From Dipetalonema caudispina (Eukaryota > Nematoda > Chromadorea > Rhabditida > Onchocercidae), in NCBI GenBank assembly GCA_013365325.1, contig JABVXV010000089.1, positions 62,001 to 126,000 of the forward strand: 64,000 bases of DNA, given 5' to 3'. This document shows positions 14,001 through 26,500 of this stretch, one piece after another. The notes below the pieces were generated by a model. It did no database searches. It was not told the DNA's origin and saw nothing but the letters and a program-made list of their open reading frames with translations. Both the position numbers and the translations under genes were made by a program. Position 1 is the stretch's first letter. Every line of letters begins with the position of its first letter.

Positions 14001-17000
14001 AGAAGTATTTTGGTTTTTCTTTCTTTTTGTATTCAATTGTATTGTACGTAGTTTGGGATAAAATTATTTTTAATTGGTAAAGTTATTAATAGTTCGTGGA
14101 AATTTAGTATTGATATTAAAGAAATAAAGAACAGAAAATATTTGCCATTTATGCATAATAAATCCGGATATCCGGAAATTCTAGCCATAATTATTCAAAC
14201 TATTTGGTCAAACAGTGGAATCATTTCATTTAAATTAATTATCCGCAGTTAAACTAAATATATTCTAAAATATACAGGAAAAAAAACTTACTAACGTAAA
14301 TTTAACATTTTCTCTTTATTTCCTTAAGGTTGCATTGGAATTTTAAATATTTTTTTCAGAAAAGAAAAACTGAAGGATGAAAAAAAGTTTAATTTTTATT
14401 TTTATTTATAAACTGAATTCTCTTGAGGATACTTTCTTTCAGTCCCATCATTTAAGCTTACCGACTGCTTTTTAGTATTGCTCTCATGAGGCCCTTCCTT
14501 AGTACCGGATTCGAATTTTCGGATTTCTTTCACATTCCCGTAATATAACGGTCGTAATTTGAATAGTTTTTTCAACAAACTTATTGCATTTTATACTTCT
14601 TTCTCACATTAGTTTCCGGTTAATATTCCGGTGAAGTTTGTTTCCCACATCGAGGATAGTAATTTACGATAAATGGCCTTCTCACTCCTGTCAAAAATTA
14701 GCAAGACCAAAATGTGGTTCAATAAATGAACCGTATGCTAATAGGATGGGAGCAATCTTTTCGGTTGTAAGATGAAAGGACAAAGAGAAATGATTAAAGG
14801 AGAAATTGTTTGTGATGAAGATTTTTATCCAAAAAGAAAGGATTGATAAATAGATATATGTTTGTCCACATCTTTGTTTGTCCACCTGTTTGTCATTTTG
14901 CTTATTTATTAGGTTAGAAGATGAAGAAAGCGATAACTAAGCATAGGAAAGATAACAACCAACCGAAGCGTTTACCTCATTTGCATAATTGCAAAGCCAA
15001 GGTCATTCATTAATGGGGCCTATAAATCATTTGTTATTGTCCTCGAAGCTGTAAATGGAATCGAAAAACTCATAAAATTTTCAGTTTTCAGAATTCCTCC
15101 AATTTACAGTGAGAAAAATTGTTCATATTTATATAATTAATATTTTTATTTCATTATTGATTAGTCATTAATTTATTTCTTTTTTACTGATAATTCCTTT
15201 GGATTTATTGGTTAATTAGCAAATCACATGTAATTTTCTTCAAGGTAATCGAATAATTATTGCTTCAATTTTCAGCAATGGATTTGATTAAGAGGAAAAA
15301 CTACCATATAACCTTTCGTATTATAAGATTATGGAGTGATACTTTTTAGAATATTGAAAGAATTAATGAAATGAAAGAGAAGAGGAAGAAGTAGAGAAGG
15401 AAAGGAAATTCCACAAATAGATAGCTATTAGAGGTCAAGTTCTTGAAGAGCAAATAAAAGGTTAAGAGGTAAAAGTTGGGAAGTTGTCTATGAAATAATT
15501 GGCAAATACAAACGAAAAGTGTAAAAAATTTTTTTTCGAATTAGCATAACCTTATATAAATTTCATAATTTACAAAATATCTAAAAACATACTGTGATGG
15601 ACAAATGATATGAGGACATTTCTCGACAACTGGTCGTGGTCGTGGTTGATCAGCACAAAGTCGTTCCGGTACGACTCGTTCATTTCGTACATTTTGACAT
15701 ACTGACACTGATACACGATAAGCTGGAATTAAAAAAGTCTCCGTTAAGCTATCAAATGATTAGATAGTTGTCATCTTATATATAATAGGATTTAAAAAGG
15801 AATTTAATTATTACTTCATTAAGCCGTAAGTAAATTTAAGGCATTATAAATTCAAAATAAGCAACACTATTTTGTCATATCTCTTAAACACAATTTATAA
15901 ATAGTGTAGGCTTAAACAATATCACGAATGCATTTCAATCGAAAATATCGATAAAATGACCATTCGGTCCACAAGTAGCGTCACAAGGTGAAAATTGTTT
16001 CGTATCCTTCCATTGAAATATTGTACGTCCACAACTTTCACCCGTACCACCACATATTCCGCATGGATCATAACGAGCATTTGATTGTACAATACCATCA
16101 CAACCAACATGCTTAAAAAATTTAATTTGAAAGAATTAACTTAAGAAAAAAGTATTTTAGGTTGATTAGTTGACAATATCGAATCACTCCGATAACAATT
16201 AAATCCTAATTGTTAATTTTTTTATAAACTGATACAGTAAAGTATAACCTGACAAATGCCATTCACACAAACAGATTTATTGTATCCTTCGATCAAACAT
16301 GGCGTGCCATCAGCCATCTTTTCTAATTTCTGTTCTTCACCGGTTTTTAAAGAACGACATACTACGATACACTTTAATAATAAGGAAATTAAAATTTAAA
16401 AAAATGACCAAATTTCAATAGTAATTGTTAAAATCATACAGGAAAAAACATTACCCATATTTTCATTTTTTTTGCAAATTTAGAAGTATAATATAAAAGC
16501 TTAAAACATTTGTTAAAAGGATTTCTTTTTGTTCACGCTGAATAAATTGCTAGAATTACTAAAACTTCAATGAAATTAAGCAAACATTTGGAAATGCGTA
16601 TGCAATTGATATATGAATAATTATTTACCTGATGACTACTTTCTACTGGAATCCATCTTTCTGGTATCAATTTAGGAGTATTATTATTGTTTGACAAAAT
16701 ATCCAACTTGGAGCAGCGTATTTCTTTTGAGTGAATTGAAATATTGCTACACTGCTGAAGTAATCAACTTTAAATTTTAGTAAAATTTTATTGAATTTTC
16801 TTTTTATGACTTTTAATTTCACATCAATTAATTATCGTTATCAAATTTCATTGAAACTTAATGATTACAGTGAAATTAAATCAGGTAATTTCTACTAATT
16901 GAATATTGAATTAATTGTTTAAGAAACGAAATTTTTACCAAAAATGCTAGTCAGTTTTTTATTTTTTTGGCAGTGATAATTTATATTTGAGAAAGTAAAA

Positions 17001-17457
17001 ATTCAAAGAAAATTAAATCTGCTATTTTTGAAAGCACACTTTTTTGCTGATAAAAAGTAAAAAAAGAAATTAACAAACTTGCATATTACAAACACGTTCA
17101 CGATGATTTGGTCCAACACATCTTACGTCTAAACAACGCCTCAATTGACTTGATATACCATCACCACACTGAACATTGTATTTTTTAAAATTCGAAAATT
17201 TAATTACATTAATTTAATTTCTTAATTACACTGAAACGTCCTTGTTCATTTTTTAATATATTCTTTGAGACGTGAATGAAATTTTATTTCGATCAGAGGA
17301 TAAAAGGACCAGTTAAATAAATTATTAATAAATTGGAAAAAATGCAAAAAAAAGTTAGACGAACCAAATTAGAACATGGACCCCATTCGGACCATTTTGC
17401 CCAACCTTGATGAACTATTCTTTCCAAATTTGAACTGTCACTGATGCAATAATTCAG
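7576..17457 (-). CDS. madd-4: ADAMTS-like (punctin/MADD-4-type) secreted thrombospondin-repeat protein, 5' end uncertain
   Basis: Nine minus-strand exons join in phase with good GT/AG sites: 17457-17365, 17168-17079, 16754-16629, 16371-16249, 16111-15961, 15722-15593, 8895-8739, 8071-7970 and 7698-7576 (stop 7578-7576). They encode about 364 residues: a TSP1 repeat (WSEWGPC ... CGDG), an ADAMTS Cys-rich segment (ADGTPC, CVNGIC, VGCDG, DPCGICGG), then three more TSP1 repeats (CDATCG; WSECTVSCDGG; WTSCSVTCGKG). No metalloprotease or HExxH motif is present, so this is an ADAMTS-like matrix protein, not a protease. The usual spacer between the Cys-rich part and the next TSP1 is nearly absent. In C. 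elegans MADD-4/punctin is secreted by motor neurons and guides muscle arms and receptor clustering. The C-terminal Ig domain expected in punctins was not found; the protein ends shortly after the fourth TSP1. The donor at 15,960 (GTCATT) is weak but fits the phase. Papilin or another ADAMTS-like gene is the alternative. Confidence 0.8.
10983..11083. repeat. TG and TA dinucleotide microsatellites
   Basis: An almost pure TG run of about 40 bp at 10,983-11,022 is followed after a short spacer by a TA run at 11,059-11,083. Both are visible directly and lie within the long intron. Confidence 0.95.
14402..14687 (-). other. Coding-like block in the madd-4-type intron; possible alternative last exon
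   Basis: The block is less AT-rich than its surroundings. On the minus strand a strong acceptor (TTTTTGACAG) ends at 14,688. Joining the upstream phase-2 donor at 15,593 to it keeps the frame and gives 25 residues (starting SEKAIYRKLLSSMW) before a TAA at 14,609-14,611. Further down, 14,594-14,402 is open for about 60 codons in another frame (LLKKLFKLRPLYYGN ... KKQS) with a GTAAGC donor at the end of that phrase. It may be an alternative 3' exon, an exon of a nested gene, or a decayed gene. No family is recognised. Confidence 0.3.
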
Positions 17458-19363
17458 CTTAAAAATTTCGCCTTAATTTGCTTGAATTTTGAATTTTTCT
17501 CGATGAAAATGAAGAGAAATTTTTATCACCGCAATCAGAAAAAAGTGCCGGTAGTCAAATAAATATAAAAATACAATTCATTTTAGTTATCTTTGAAATT
17601 GTTATCGTGAAATTTCGGCTAATTTTCAAAAATTTCCACTTTCATGAAACATAGTGATTAAACGTAGTGATTCGGTTGTTTATTCAAATTTGAATTCTTT
17701 TTTCCTTATCTCATCAACAAAAATTTACGTATAGTAACATAAAGATATTTTGCATATACGAAAAAAAATTTCTCCAATGGATGGCATTTCATTGAATTAC
17801 ATATTCGATTGATTTTTTTAAATTGTTTCCTTTTATTACCTTACTTTTTCACCGTTGTTTATTACATTTTTTTGTCAATTTCTCCATTAATTTCCAAGTT
17901 TTCAAATAGCAAATTTATTTACTTTGTTTATTAATTTGCTTTCATTTTCTATGCTAATTTATTAGGCAAAAAAATAAAAAGAAATCAAAAAAAAAAATGA
18001 AATTCTTCCAAATAATTTTTGTTGTCTTCAAACATTATCGCGAAAAGAAAATTTGTTCATTTATTATTGACATATATATTTTTAAACTTATAAAGAGAAA
18101 GACACAGAAAAGATTTCATTTTCTCTGTTTGAATTCAATAATATTTTGCATCGACATGAAAAGGCAATTTCAATTTTGCTTAGTTTGACAAACTTGCCAT
18201 TTTCTTTCTTTCTTTTTTTTTAAAAAAAAAAACATCAAAATGATTGATAGAAAAAAATAAAACTAAAATAAGCATATATATGTATATTCGTATACATATA
18301 TATTCAATATTTTTCACACTATGAATTTCCTACAATAATCAATTTCTTTTTCTTCTTTTCTATCTTACATCTCTTTCAGAAGAAGAAAGGGAAGAATGAA
18401 GAAAATTGCATCAAAATTTTGTGGAAAAAATGCAAAATATAGCAAATGTTTCAAATAAATGAAAAAAATAATTTGCTCAACTTTTTAAAATTTTCTGTAT
18501 TAGTTTGAATAAAAAAATAAATAAATGAATCCATACAATATTAAATATTTAGTAATAATAATTTTCTGATAGATGATTTATTACTGTTCATCTGATAAAA
18601 TACATTGTAAATTTTGCAAAGTATATATTAATTCAGTACTATCAGCTTTTCAGACGATGGAAACTTTTATAGTCATAATAAAAGGAATTTGACAAAGAAT
18701 TAATTCATACTTTAGAAATGAATTTGATATAATAACAAAAGATGTAGGTCTAATTTTTTGCTTTCGATTGTTTGCATTTATTAAATAATAACTTTAATAG
18801 GTTATGTGATTGATATTTTACTAGATTTATTTCATTTTTTACTTTCAAAATTCATTCGCCTAATAATTTTAATATTCTGTTTGAATTTAACAAAATGAAA
18901 GAACTTTTACATTTTCTTTTTACCCGTATCAGAAAATATAACGAGATTTTACCTGTATTAATAAATGTAATGAAATGAGCAGAAATTTGATTGTTAATTG
19001 ATATTGGATCAGCATTGTAAATGACGACTGTATTGATCAACATTATACCACATATTATAATCGTTCATTTTGACAATACAGAAAATCATAAAAAATATGC
19101 ACAATGAATGTTAGTTTAGTATAGTTTAACGAAACTATTAGAAAAATTAAAACAAAATCTTTTCTAGCAAAACTAATTCAATTAAGACAAGATTTATGCT
19201 TATAGTATCCCAAAAAATTATTTTCAAGTATTATTTAATGCTAAACTAATTGTGATATTAGCATCCATGCCAGTGATATTATCATTACCGATAGAGATCA
19301 TGATAATAATAGCTTATTATAATGATAGAAGCTGTTCAGATGTGTGATCTCGATTTCATTCTC

Positions 19364-19540
19364 CTAAGTTTCCACTATGTGTGAATTTCGAGTTTCTAGC
19401 AAGAAGTAAATTTCAGAACTCTCAATGCCTTGCCTAATGAAAATTCGAATCAGTACGTAGTGTTGTGTCACCGTTGCATGAATTTCTGATCGGTTTTTTG
19501 CTTTCAAATTTGATGATACTGTCCCGTAATTCGATGAATG
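19364..19540 (-). CDS. Orphan open exon-like frame, unknown
   Basis: On the minus strand an acceptor (TATTTTGTAG) at 19,541-19,542 opens a 58-codon frame ending in TAG at 19,364-19,366, in a patch less AT-rich than its flanks. The translation includes TQHYVLIRIFIRQGIE and has no repeats or known motif. It could be a terminal exon inside the putative long intron, but open frames this long arise by chance in DNA this AT-rich. I do not recognise it. Confidence 0.2.
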   Translation of the reverse strand, partial: HSSNYGTVSSNLKAKNRSEIHATVTQHYVLIRIFIRQGIESSEIYFLLETRNSHIVET

Positions 19541-22500
19541 CTACAAAATATAAGCATGAGATTTTCATGAATCGATTGATACGATTCTAAAAGATTATTA
19601 CGTTTCACAATTTAAATTATAACAGAAGGAATCCAAAAGAAAGAAACTTCCCGATTGCTAAATTTCGATTCTCATTTATTTTTTCTGGAATTTCAGAAAA
19701 AATTTATTTCTGAAATTTTAAAAAGATGCTTAAAATGTATATACTTCTTGACTGAACCATTTATAAATTGTGCAAATAATACGAATATGCAGGAATCTAT
19801 ATATTATTTGGCATAATTAAATAAAAAATATGATTAGAATTAAAATTTAAATTGAAAGGCGAACATTTGAATATAATCTTATAGAATTATTATTAGTGAT
19901 ATCTTTCTTTTGCTTGCTTATCATTTTTACTAACAAACATATAAAAAAAGTTTGCTGCGAAAACTTTGTTAAATATGTCAACAAGTACTTAATACTAAAA
20001 ATGTAAAAAAAATACATTTATAAAAAAAGTCGAAAATTTACATCGCACAATGTGAAAAGCCTAACTTATCCAAACTATGCAAATAATCACAAATATTATT
20101 ATCTGACTGTAATTAGCATTAATACTAATAGTGTTTACTCTCAGCGGAAAATTGAATTCATCATGAAATTATAAATTTTTAGAGAAGATCAGAAGGTACG
20201 AAAATATGATTTCATATTTCGATGCCGTATAATATCGTATTCTTTTAAAATTCATTGTTTCTTGAAGCGAAATATTTGTTGGAATCAATTGTTAAAGTTA
20301 ATTTTCAAGTTGAAATAAGAAAAAATTATCGAAGAAAAGAATGAAGGGAAAGGAAGAAAGAATGATTTTGAGAGAGATAAAATTTTCAAGTTAAAACTAT
20401 GTGAATAGGTTGAATTTGTATAGGTGTGTCAATTCGAAAGTTTTTCGTGGGAATTCATCATGAAATTCCCTTGAAAATAATGCTAACCTATTTTTTCTAT
20501 GCATAATTTCCATTTCATAAATTGTGCTATGAAATTGTTTAAAAGACACTCATTTGTCTTAAGATATTAATTGATGCAAAATAAATATTATTGATGGTAA
20601 CAGACAATCATTGTAAATAGTAATAACTGTGGCAGTGGTAAATTTGATACAAATCATGAAAAGACTAACATAAGGTGAAAGTTCATATGTTACACCATGT
20701 GAAATTTCTCCCCCTATCCATAAATGGATAAAATGACTAAATTTAGAACAAATCAAAATTTATATCAATAAAAACCTTATTTTATGCTTATTCTGCCTGT
20801 TTAGATTAATTGCAGCAATTTCGTTGAAACCATCAGGAAGAAATGGAATTAAAAAATGAGAAAATTAATATTTAGAAGTAAAAAAAGATGAGCAAAGTTC
20901 ATAAAAATTTGATATCACAACTAATTTTAATATTCCTATTATATTCCTTTTATTACTAAACTTAAAGTTTAACCATTTACTGCATTATAAAATTGTGCAA
21001 AAATTTTTAGGCACTATCATTTTATAACTTAATGAATTATTGGGATGTTAACAATAGAAAAGTTATTAAATGACGAAAAGGTTGTCATATAAACATATTT
21101 TATACATATATTTATATGTAGGTGCTGCATTTTTATTACTTCATCTATCCTATATTTGAAATGCAATTTAATGCATTTGGCTGAATAAGCCCATTAAAAA
21201 GACCAAAATTCATTTCGTCTTCCAAGTTATAAATGGTGATATTTTAACGATGTTGTATGATTACTTATTCAACCCAAATGTATAGATGATCAAATTCGTC
21301 TCATAATATTTTTATAAGAAAGTAAATAGTTCAATTTATCCACTTATTTGATTCAATCCTTCCTTCCTAAAATTCCAATTCCTGAACGGATGGAGAAAAT
21401 TTTCGCTATTATATTTATTTTATTTAAATACCCAAGTATTAAGGATGTTATAATCATATGAGAGACTCTCTATTGTAAATTAAATTATGATTGATGTGAG
21501 TTTATCGCGCATCAAAAAAAGAATCAAATGATAGACAATTATAAATTGGGAACATAAAATGAAAATCAAATTATAATAAATGACATAACTTTTACGAAGA
21601 TATATGAGAGAATTGAGTTGATAGAAATGTATTATTTATCACAACTTATTAAGCATAAATATGTTGTAATGTGATTTTATGTTCAGGAAGATTTAACAAT
21701 AGAGGAGACTACTGAATAAGTTATACAACGGCAATTTCATTAATTCGCGCAATTTTTCCTTTTTTTTTTTAAATTCTATTTACAAATTTTTTGGCCTGGG
21801 ATCAAATTCCTCCAAAACTACCAATAAGACATTTTTACGACAATGCAAAAATTTCGCAATATATAAAAAAAGTCAGTGGAATGGATGAAACATTTTGGAG
21901 GGCAAATCTTGCTTGGTCAAGTAGTCACCATCACATGTAAAAGATCTGATAAATTAGATTATTTGCTGATAAAAAATACTGTTAAATAATTCTTTATTGA
22001 TTTCGTATTACAAAGAAGTGCAAAATTAACAATAAAAAGTACTTATATTTACAAAATTAGATTATCAAAATTCTCGGTATTTTTTTAATGCAAATTATAT
22101 ATCATTTTACAGATAGTATATCACATGGATCACGATAATTGTTTCATTTTCTGCCAAGAGACGTTATAAATCATAGTTAAAAAAAAAAAAAAAAAGGTCA
22201 AGAACAAGGTATAATTTTGAGAAACGATAAAATTCGTCATATATTCTAGTTTTACTTCAAAATAATTGAATCGCTTTTTGTTCTTATTGAATTAATTACG
22301 ATTGTTGCTTAAAAATCTTTACAAATATTTTAAAAAAAAGCTGTTCCAAAATCTATCGTAGGTTGATATTGTTACCTGTATGGAATGTGAAAATTAATAA
22401 AATAGTATAGAAAATATTTTTTAACTCAAAGTAATCTTTGCTCTGTATTGAAATTTGCTTCATTGAACACAAACAACAACATCCAATTCATTGTGATTGA

Positions 22501-22859
22501 TTTATGAAAAGTGAAAAGAGTAAAGCAGCCAGCCAAATAACGATAGATTTATGAATGAGAAATGAAATAAGATGAAATTGTTAATCGATGAACATCATTA
22601 CTTTCATTCATGGAAGATGAAGCCATATGAAATATATTGAATAATGCTGTCAGACTAGGCTTATTTATTTTTGTTTAGTCAAGCTTTCACAAATTTCATC
22701 AAACAGTGATGATTAAATTAACGTCAAATCGGAAAATTTCCCTATTTTTTTGGGAAAAAAAATCATTCCCGAAGGGAAATCGGTTTTTGTAACCTTAATA
22801 AAAAAAGGCGTCTATGGAGGATAAATGATCGAATTTAAAAAGAAAAAAAGAACCCTTTC

Positions 22860-23500
22860 CCTGTTTTCTTCATTGTATATTATTTGAAGTAATTGTAAGC
22901 ATTACTCAAACTTGTATATAATAGCACTGTAACACATATAGACCACTCCTAGTCCATATAATCACTTTTTTGAGACAAAAAGTCTCCTCTAAGAAGAGTC
23001 ACTGGGACAAATCGCTTCTAGTTGATCGCAGTACCACCGAATCATACTATGACGTCTATTCTGTTTACTTCTTAATTCTTCTCCGTGAAACAACAAGATA
23101 TCCATATCAAAAAAAAACTTTCACGACACCATGAGTCAGGATGTCAACTAGCTTAATTAAAAGTGCTTAACCAACACTTAGAATGACTTCTCGGAGAAAT
23201 AGAATTGGATTTATTGCCAATCAATCAACAATTGACTAAGGAAGAAATATATCGACTATAAAAAAACCCGAAAAGGAACCATCGAAGAAAAATTAGAACG
23301 AATCGAGCAATATGTTAGTATTGTTGATTCTATCAATAAATAAAGCAGCTACAGATGTAGCAGAAATGAAGCAAGAAGAGAAATCTCAGCAAATCAAAAT
23401 TTGCCTGAAATTGGTGAAGAACATATTGGATGTTTCACCAATTTTCAACAGCGAAATTATTGCTGCAAAGAATAGAATTCTTAAATTTTTAGTATGATTA
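22860..23500 (+). mobile_element. Decayed retroelement-like remnant
   Basis: A patch of lower AT content (22,950-23,100) precedes a degenerate reading frame starting at an ATG at 23,141 (MSTSLIKSA). It needs two or more frame changes and stop readings to continue (for example LLPINQQLTKEEIYRL, then KLERIEQYVSIVDSINK). The arrangement, a leader of about 150 bp then a helical charged N-terminal protein, resembles the start of a BEL/Pao-type gag after an LTR. No matching second LTR, protease or reverse transcriptase was found. The family assignment is inference and weak. Confidence 0.3.
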
Positions 23501-26500
23501 AAATTTCTACCTTATACATATATTTTTTTAATTTGAATTGTAAGGTGATTTAATCTGAAAGCAATTTTTTTCACTTACTATTTCAATTACTGTTGTAATG
23601 GACAACAATTTTTACTCTTACAATTAATATGAAATGAGAAATTCAGAAATACATTTTTTATCAAATTACCATTATGAAATAATGATCCTTACTTTGGTTG
23701 TTAGCATATTTGAAATATATACGGTACTGTTATTTAAATTTAAAAAGTTCAAAAATTTCATTAAATGAAAATTGAACACAGCAGCGAAACTATTTTAGAG
23801 AGTTTCCTTCACTACTTCGTTGAATAATGGCAAATCAACGACTAGAGAGATTATTGATATTTTAGAAAAATGTCTAATAAAAAAAAGAAAGGAAAATGGA
23901 AGAAAGGAAGAAGGAATGATCAGTATCGTCATATTCTACACTTATGCCCAAAAAGTCCTAGGCTAAATTGTTTTGTTTTGTCATATGTATTTTGTTTTCT
24001 TGGATATTAACACTATGACAATAATACAATTCCATTTGTTTTGAACTATTTGATTCTTTGTACTCTTTTTTTCTCATACCATTTTATCTTATACCGTTTT
24101 ATTTTATTTTATATTCTGTCATATTCTATTAATTATTTTTAATTCCTCTGTACACTTAACAAACAACGAGAATAGAGAAAAAAGACATTATTTTTCATTT
24201 GTTTTCTTCCTCCATAAATTTTCTGAAAAAAAAATAAAATGAAAAATTAAGAAAACTTGTTGATTAAGGTTCTCAACCATTTCAGTTATCCTCTCCCTTT
24301 CTCTGCTTCTCAATTTTTATCTTCTTTTCTTCCATCAAATAGAATTTTTCGATTACTCAAATTAAACATATAAACTGACCACCTTATCAGAAAAAATAGT
24401 AATGTCAATATTTGATAATGTATCAGGAAAAAAAACAGATCGTTGATTGTTGTAAAATTACTAACATTTTGATAAAATTCTTAGATACATAAACATTAAC
24501 ATGGTTTGCAATTTGTTGTTTTACAGTATCTCTCAAAAGTAAACAAACAAAAAACAGGACTAAAAATAAAATAAAATTTTAAGCCATGTCACTTTTTGAA
24601 AGAAAAAAATAGTTAAAATCAACAATTACATTTAATTAGATGAATGATGGAAAACTTATATTGATTAATATCAATAAATAATTGATCGAATTAATTATAA
24701 ATGAACAAGTAAATATGCAAATAAACAAAGAAATAAGTAAGGAAAATCTTTCAACAAATAATTTTTCTGTTTGCTTTCAAAAGACTTATGCAAAGGAAAT
24801 ATTGGCGAATTTGGAAAAAAAGGAAGAAAGAAAGAAAAAACGATGCATATGGTCAATAAAAGTGCCATAATAAGTTTTGTTCCGATTTGATGAGTTCGTC
24901 AACAATTGATTCAACAGACATAAAGGTGACAGTAATATTGAAAAAAGAAAAGTGAAAATTTTTTCTGGTATGAAAATAGTTGGGTTTTAGATTGTAAAAG
25001 ACAATAAAAAAATTTTTGTTTCAGTGAGTAACGTCTATTTATATGATAATTCAAAATTTCATTAGAGTAATAAATCATAAATAAAAATGAATTATTTAAA
25101 GGCAAAGAGTTGATAGATTAAAAAAGACAGGAAAATTATAAAGATACATAATTTAAAGCATTTAAAATATTCTTTACTTTCAACAATTAAATCTTCAAAT
25201 TTTATTTTTTTTAATCTTTTTCATTGAAAATTTTTAAAATTTATGATGTATTTTGTGTATCAAATTAGTTCTGAAAATTAGCATGAACTAGTAATCAATG
25301 CATTATTAATTAACTGATTGAAAAGTTGTCTTGAGTTTATAAATCTTATTGTATCACTGATTTCACATAAGTGTATACCTATAACCAATTTTTTATATAT
25401 AAATTTTAAAAAAGTTAGAAGAAATTTTTACAATAAAACATTATCCTATCAATGTATCTTTTCTTTAATTTCGTTTTGGTAAACTTATTATCTTTTTGTA
25501 ACATCGTTTCTTCGCATTTTTCAACAAGCCTTAACTATGGGAATTTGCTTAATACTTGGGAAAATAGAAAGAAAGAAGTTTTAGCTTCGCACCTTCTTCT
25601 GTCGTATTTCATCCAATTTTTGTTTTTGTGAAAGTGTTAGAATTGCAGTCGAGATGCTCCTATAAATGAATTAATGCAATTTAAAAAGTATAAAACCATA
25701 AATACTAATTAATAAATGAGATGACATTAAGATACGCATCATTTAAGAATCCTTCGTATCATTCATTGTCGATAGCTTAAAACAATAGTATAGTTAACAT
25801 AATTATCGTAAATTATAATTTAGATAGCAATTAGTAAACTTTAAATTTTAACACTTACAAGGATGAAAAACTTTACGAAAAGTCGAATGTGATAATTACA
25901 GAACAATTCAAAAGATGAAGGAAAAAGATTGGAATAGCAATAGGAAACGGATTGCATACCATTCAAAATTTTAGCAAAAAAATGTTGGTGAAATATTTGA
26001 TTAAATTTCAATGTCACACATTTATAATCCTTATATTATTTATGTTTAGCAACAAATTATTTGCTTAGATTATAGTTATTTTCGGATTATTACTTCTGCA
26101 AAATTGAAGAAAAATTTTTAATTTTGAATTTTATTAGTGGGAAAGTCAGCAATTTGATGTGAAAAATAGAAATCTTTTTTTGACGATTAATAAAACATGG
26201 AGATAAAGCAAATTATTTTAATCTTATCATTATCATCAATAACTTCAACGAATAGATATGCTGTGATATTTGGAAGTAAAATGGAAATTTACCTTTGTTT
26301 TTAATTTAATTTTATCGTGTATGCGCAACATATATATGCATAATTATATATTTCACTAAAGAAATTCTGACATTACTAATTAATTTTTACTGTTCTATAT
26401 CAATCAGTCATTCTAAAACTTGTACATATGCTTATATTTACAACTTAAAGTAGCTTAAATAATGCACTAGAAAATTTAGTCTACCCAATATTTGCATCAT

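Larger units (their letters stand above)
8896..15592 (-). other. 6.7 kb intron of the ADAMTS-like gene
   Basis: This intron separates the second and third TSP1 repeats from the 3' end. The flanking exons agree in phase (CA|A). It contains a TG microsatellite (10,983-11,022), a TA run (11,059-11,083), an AATG run near 11,683-11,698 and the coding-like block at 14.4-14.7 kb, described separately. I found no further TSP1 exon in it. Confidence 0.65.

Noticed and set aside
15922..16110. Minus-strand 62-residue frame starting MLVVMVLYNQM
   Set aside because: It is the wrong frame over a real exon; the correct frame gives the ADAMTS Cys-rich motif (VGCDG ... CGICGG).
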